NCBI GenBank assembly: GCA_014773175.1
Contig: VXCM01001397.1
Coordinates: forward strand, 171,864-235,863
Direction of reading: 5' to 3'
From: Lucifuga dentata
Lineage: Eukaryota; Chordata; Actinopteri; Ophidiiformes; Bythitidae
Length of the DNA: 64,000 bases
In this document: positions 62,228 to 64,000 of the stretch, piece by piece
Numbering within the stretch: the stretch's first letter is position 1
How the letters are laid out: each line of letters begins with the position of its first letter
Notes under the pieces: model-generated
What the model saw: the letters and a program-made list of their open reading frames with translations, nothing else
What the model was told of the DNA's origin: nothing
Database searches by the model: none
Made by a program: the position numbers and the translations under genes

Positions 62228-63270
62228 AGTTAAATTTTTATCTTGGATATTTTCCTGAAATCTTTATTTCATCATCCTTTGTGTTTTTCCTTTCATTTTT
62301 ACGCAACTTATTCAAGTTAAATTTTGATTTTTAGGATAACACTCACTGCCCAATGTCCTATGAATATTTGTGAAAACCTTATCATTATAAAAGAGATGCA
62401 GAAGTATACAACTTCTGATGTTTTAAGACTTCATATTATTAACAAGGGTATCTCTTACTGTTTCAAGTTACAATTTTCAAGCCAAGCAGCTTCTTGTGAT
62501 TTTATGTTACAATTTATATGTCATATAAAGTCATTATAAATACGCAGCAAAAACAAAGGCCTACCACCGAGAGGTGGGGTACCCAGGGTTGACATAAATT
62601 GCAGTACTTTCTGTGATTCAAATATTGAATCATCACAGCTATTATTTTTCAGCTCAATATCCCAAAGAGAACCTCACTTTTTTTTTTAGAGTACTATGAT
62701 GTAAAAGTAGGTATTATAATGAAGGAAATAAGTGAAAGTTGTATATAATTACCAAATGCCCAAAAAGTATGTTCACAAATGTCGTTATGAAATAAAAGAC
62801 TTTTTTTTCAGTAAGCCAAGTATTTAAAGAAAGCAATTAAATGCAAGTACTTTATATAAAAAGTATACCTCTGCTTTGTTTCTTTTTGCCTTTCATACAT
62901 CATAGTATGTCTGAAAATGTTTCCACACGGTATGTATGCAACTCAACCTTTTTCTACTTCCTGATGCTTGTTTTAAGATAATATGTTAAATGTATGGTTT
63001 AATACCATATATGCACTAAATGACAGTTTCGGGGAAGAGAGTAAAACAGGTTAAACCGCTACACAAGCCCACGGCCAGTTTTAATTACTTCCTTAATACT
63101 ATATGTCGTTATTGTTTTTACCTCTCTTTAGTTTCTCACGATCATCAAGATGTTACAGTTGTATATACACTCATGAAAGTTAAATGCAACTAGAAGTTAC
63201 TCGGATTTATCGCTTACATAAAAAAAACCCCCAACAAAAACCCACTTCCTCTCCGTCATGACTTTTCTCT
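62228..63270. other. ogfod1 3' flank, no gene recognised
   Basis: AT-rich with several further AATAAA-like signals (for example AAATAAAAGAC near 62791). Nothing coding was seen. Confidence 0.45.
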
Positions 63271-63405
63271 GGGCGGTGAGCTAATTTCCACCAATCAGTG
63301 TTCTTCGATTTGCTGTCAGCCAATGAGACGCCAGGAACTTATATCAGTGGGTGTGACCCCACAGGAGGAAGCGTCATCGAACAATATAAGAAAGTTTTTG
63401 GTAAG
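63271..63405 (+). promoter_or_regulatory. CCAAT-rich promoter and first-exon donor of a downstream gene
   Basis: Two forward CCAAT boxes at 63291-63295 and 63320-63324 lie 29 bp apart. Also present are GGGCGG near 63271 and a weak TATA-like CTTATATC near 63337. About 60 bp later TTTTTG is followed by GTAAGT at 63401, a consensus donor. This looks like a promoter plus non-coding first exon of a plus-strand gene beyond the window. I cannot name the gene. Confidence 0.5.
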
Positions 63406-64000
63406 TCTTTTGCTAAGTTTTTGACGAGTTTTACCAAGAATCGATTTTAAATCAAACAAAAGAATATTGAGTTGGAAACCACGTCCTTCAGTTGTACCGT
63501 AAACACAGACTTATTATCGTGCCGTCACCGAAGTTTTACGGCAGTTGTGTCTACTGTACGTGAGGTCTACCATTATGGTCTGCTGTGACACGGTCCTGCT
63601 GGGTTTATCTCTGGCAGCGATTACAGACGTCCAAATCTATAAATTTAAAGTGGATCATCACTGTCTCCGGTTAAACGGATCACTTTGTTATATTATTGTA
63701 AATATCTTGGCAACTACTTCAGGTATTCCAATGCTTTAATAACAAAAAACACCTCTCCTACCTGTACTGCTATGTCGCTGATCAAAGACTCATTCAGATA
63801 GACATAAAATCAGGTAATAACTAATGAAAACAAATCATAAGAGACAGAATGAATAGAAATAAATTTACTTTGAAACAAGGCATAGAAATACAGCACACAT
63901 CAACTTAGATTTAGAAACAGAAAGTCTACATGGGTCACATCGGTGGGAGCTTTTGCAGTTATTCACGACTATTAACATCTGTTCTCATGATGAAAATACA
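63406..64000. other. Probable first intron of the downstream gene
   Basis: No exon was recognised. The short frame at 63545-63739 has no recognisable domain. Confidence 0.3.

Overview
This window is nuclear DNA from a ray-finned fish, most likely a teleost. It has intron-rich genes with GT-AG splice sites, dense CA/GA microsatellites, intronic MITEs, and orthologues of six vertebrate genes whose exons can be joined in frame. Thirteen isolated N characters are present. Several are flanked by exact duplicates, so they mark contig joins rather than biology.

Layout. 1-4063: no recognisable gene, one MITE. 4064-8080 (+): rab27a, a complete small GTPase of 220 aa. 12080-19053 (+): vrk3, a complete pseudokinase of 477 aa whose introns carry three MITE copies and (TG)n tracts at splice acceptors. 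21923-26838 (-): a ripor1-like gene encoding only the N-terminal RIPOR core plus an acidic tail (about 676 aa). 27.2-37.1 kb: mostly non-coding, with two GC-rich islands, a 93-bp minisatellite, a degenerate short repeat, a MITE and a Tc1-like TIR element. 37148-42229 (-): ctcf, complete, 757 aa, 11 zinc fingers, with a CpG-rich promoter near 44.1 kb. 46305-50894 (+): a gene encoding only the C-terminal tail of a CARMIL protein (capping-protein interaction motif, RVDEGVEEFF block, long Ser/Thr/Pro tract), about 850 aa. 53501-56240 (+): nudt21 (CFIm25), 229 aa. 57789-62227 (+): ogfod1, 530 aa. 63.28-63.41 kb: a CCAAT-rich promoter with a first-exon donor for a gene beyond the window.

The neighbourhood ripor1 / ctcf / carmil2 resembles human 16q22.1, and nudt21 / ogfod1 resembles 16q13, but gene orientations differ. 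The genes are not an operon. They cover membrane traffic (rab27a), nuclear signalling (vrk3), Rho and actin regulation (ripor1, carmil tail), chromatin architecture (ctcf), 3'-end processing (nudt21) and ribosomal prolyl hydroxylation (ogfod1).

The least ordinary content is: two cytoskeletal genes present only as half-proteins, a seven-copy MITE family with ~90-bp inverted ends, three GC-AG introns in conserved genes, and a CTCF protein lacking the basic N-terminal motif I expect from human CTCF. All exon joins were made by eye from splice sites, reading frame and remembered family sequence. No database search was run.
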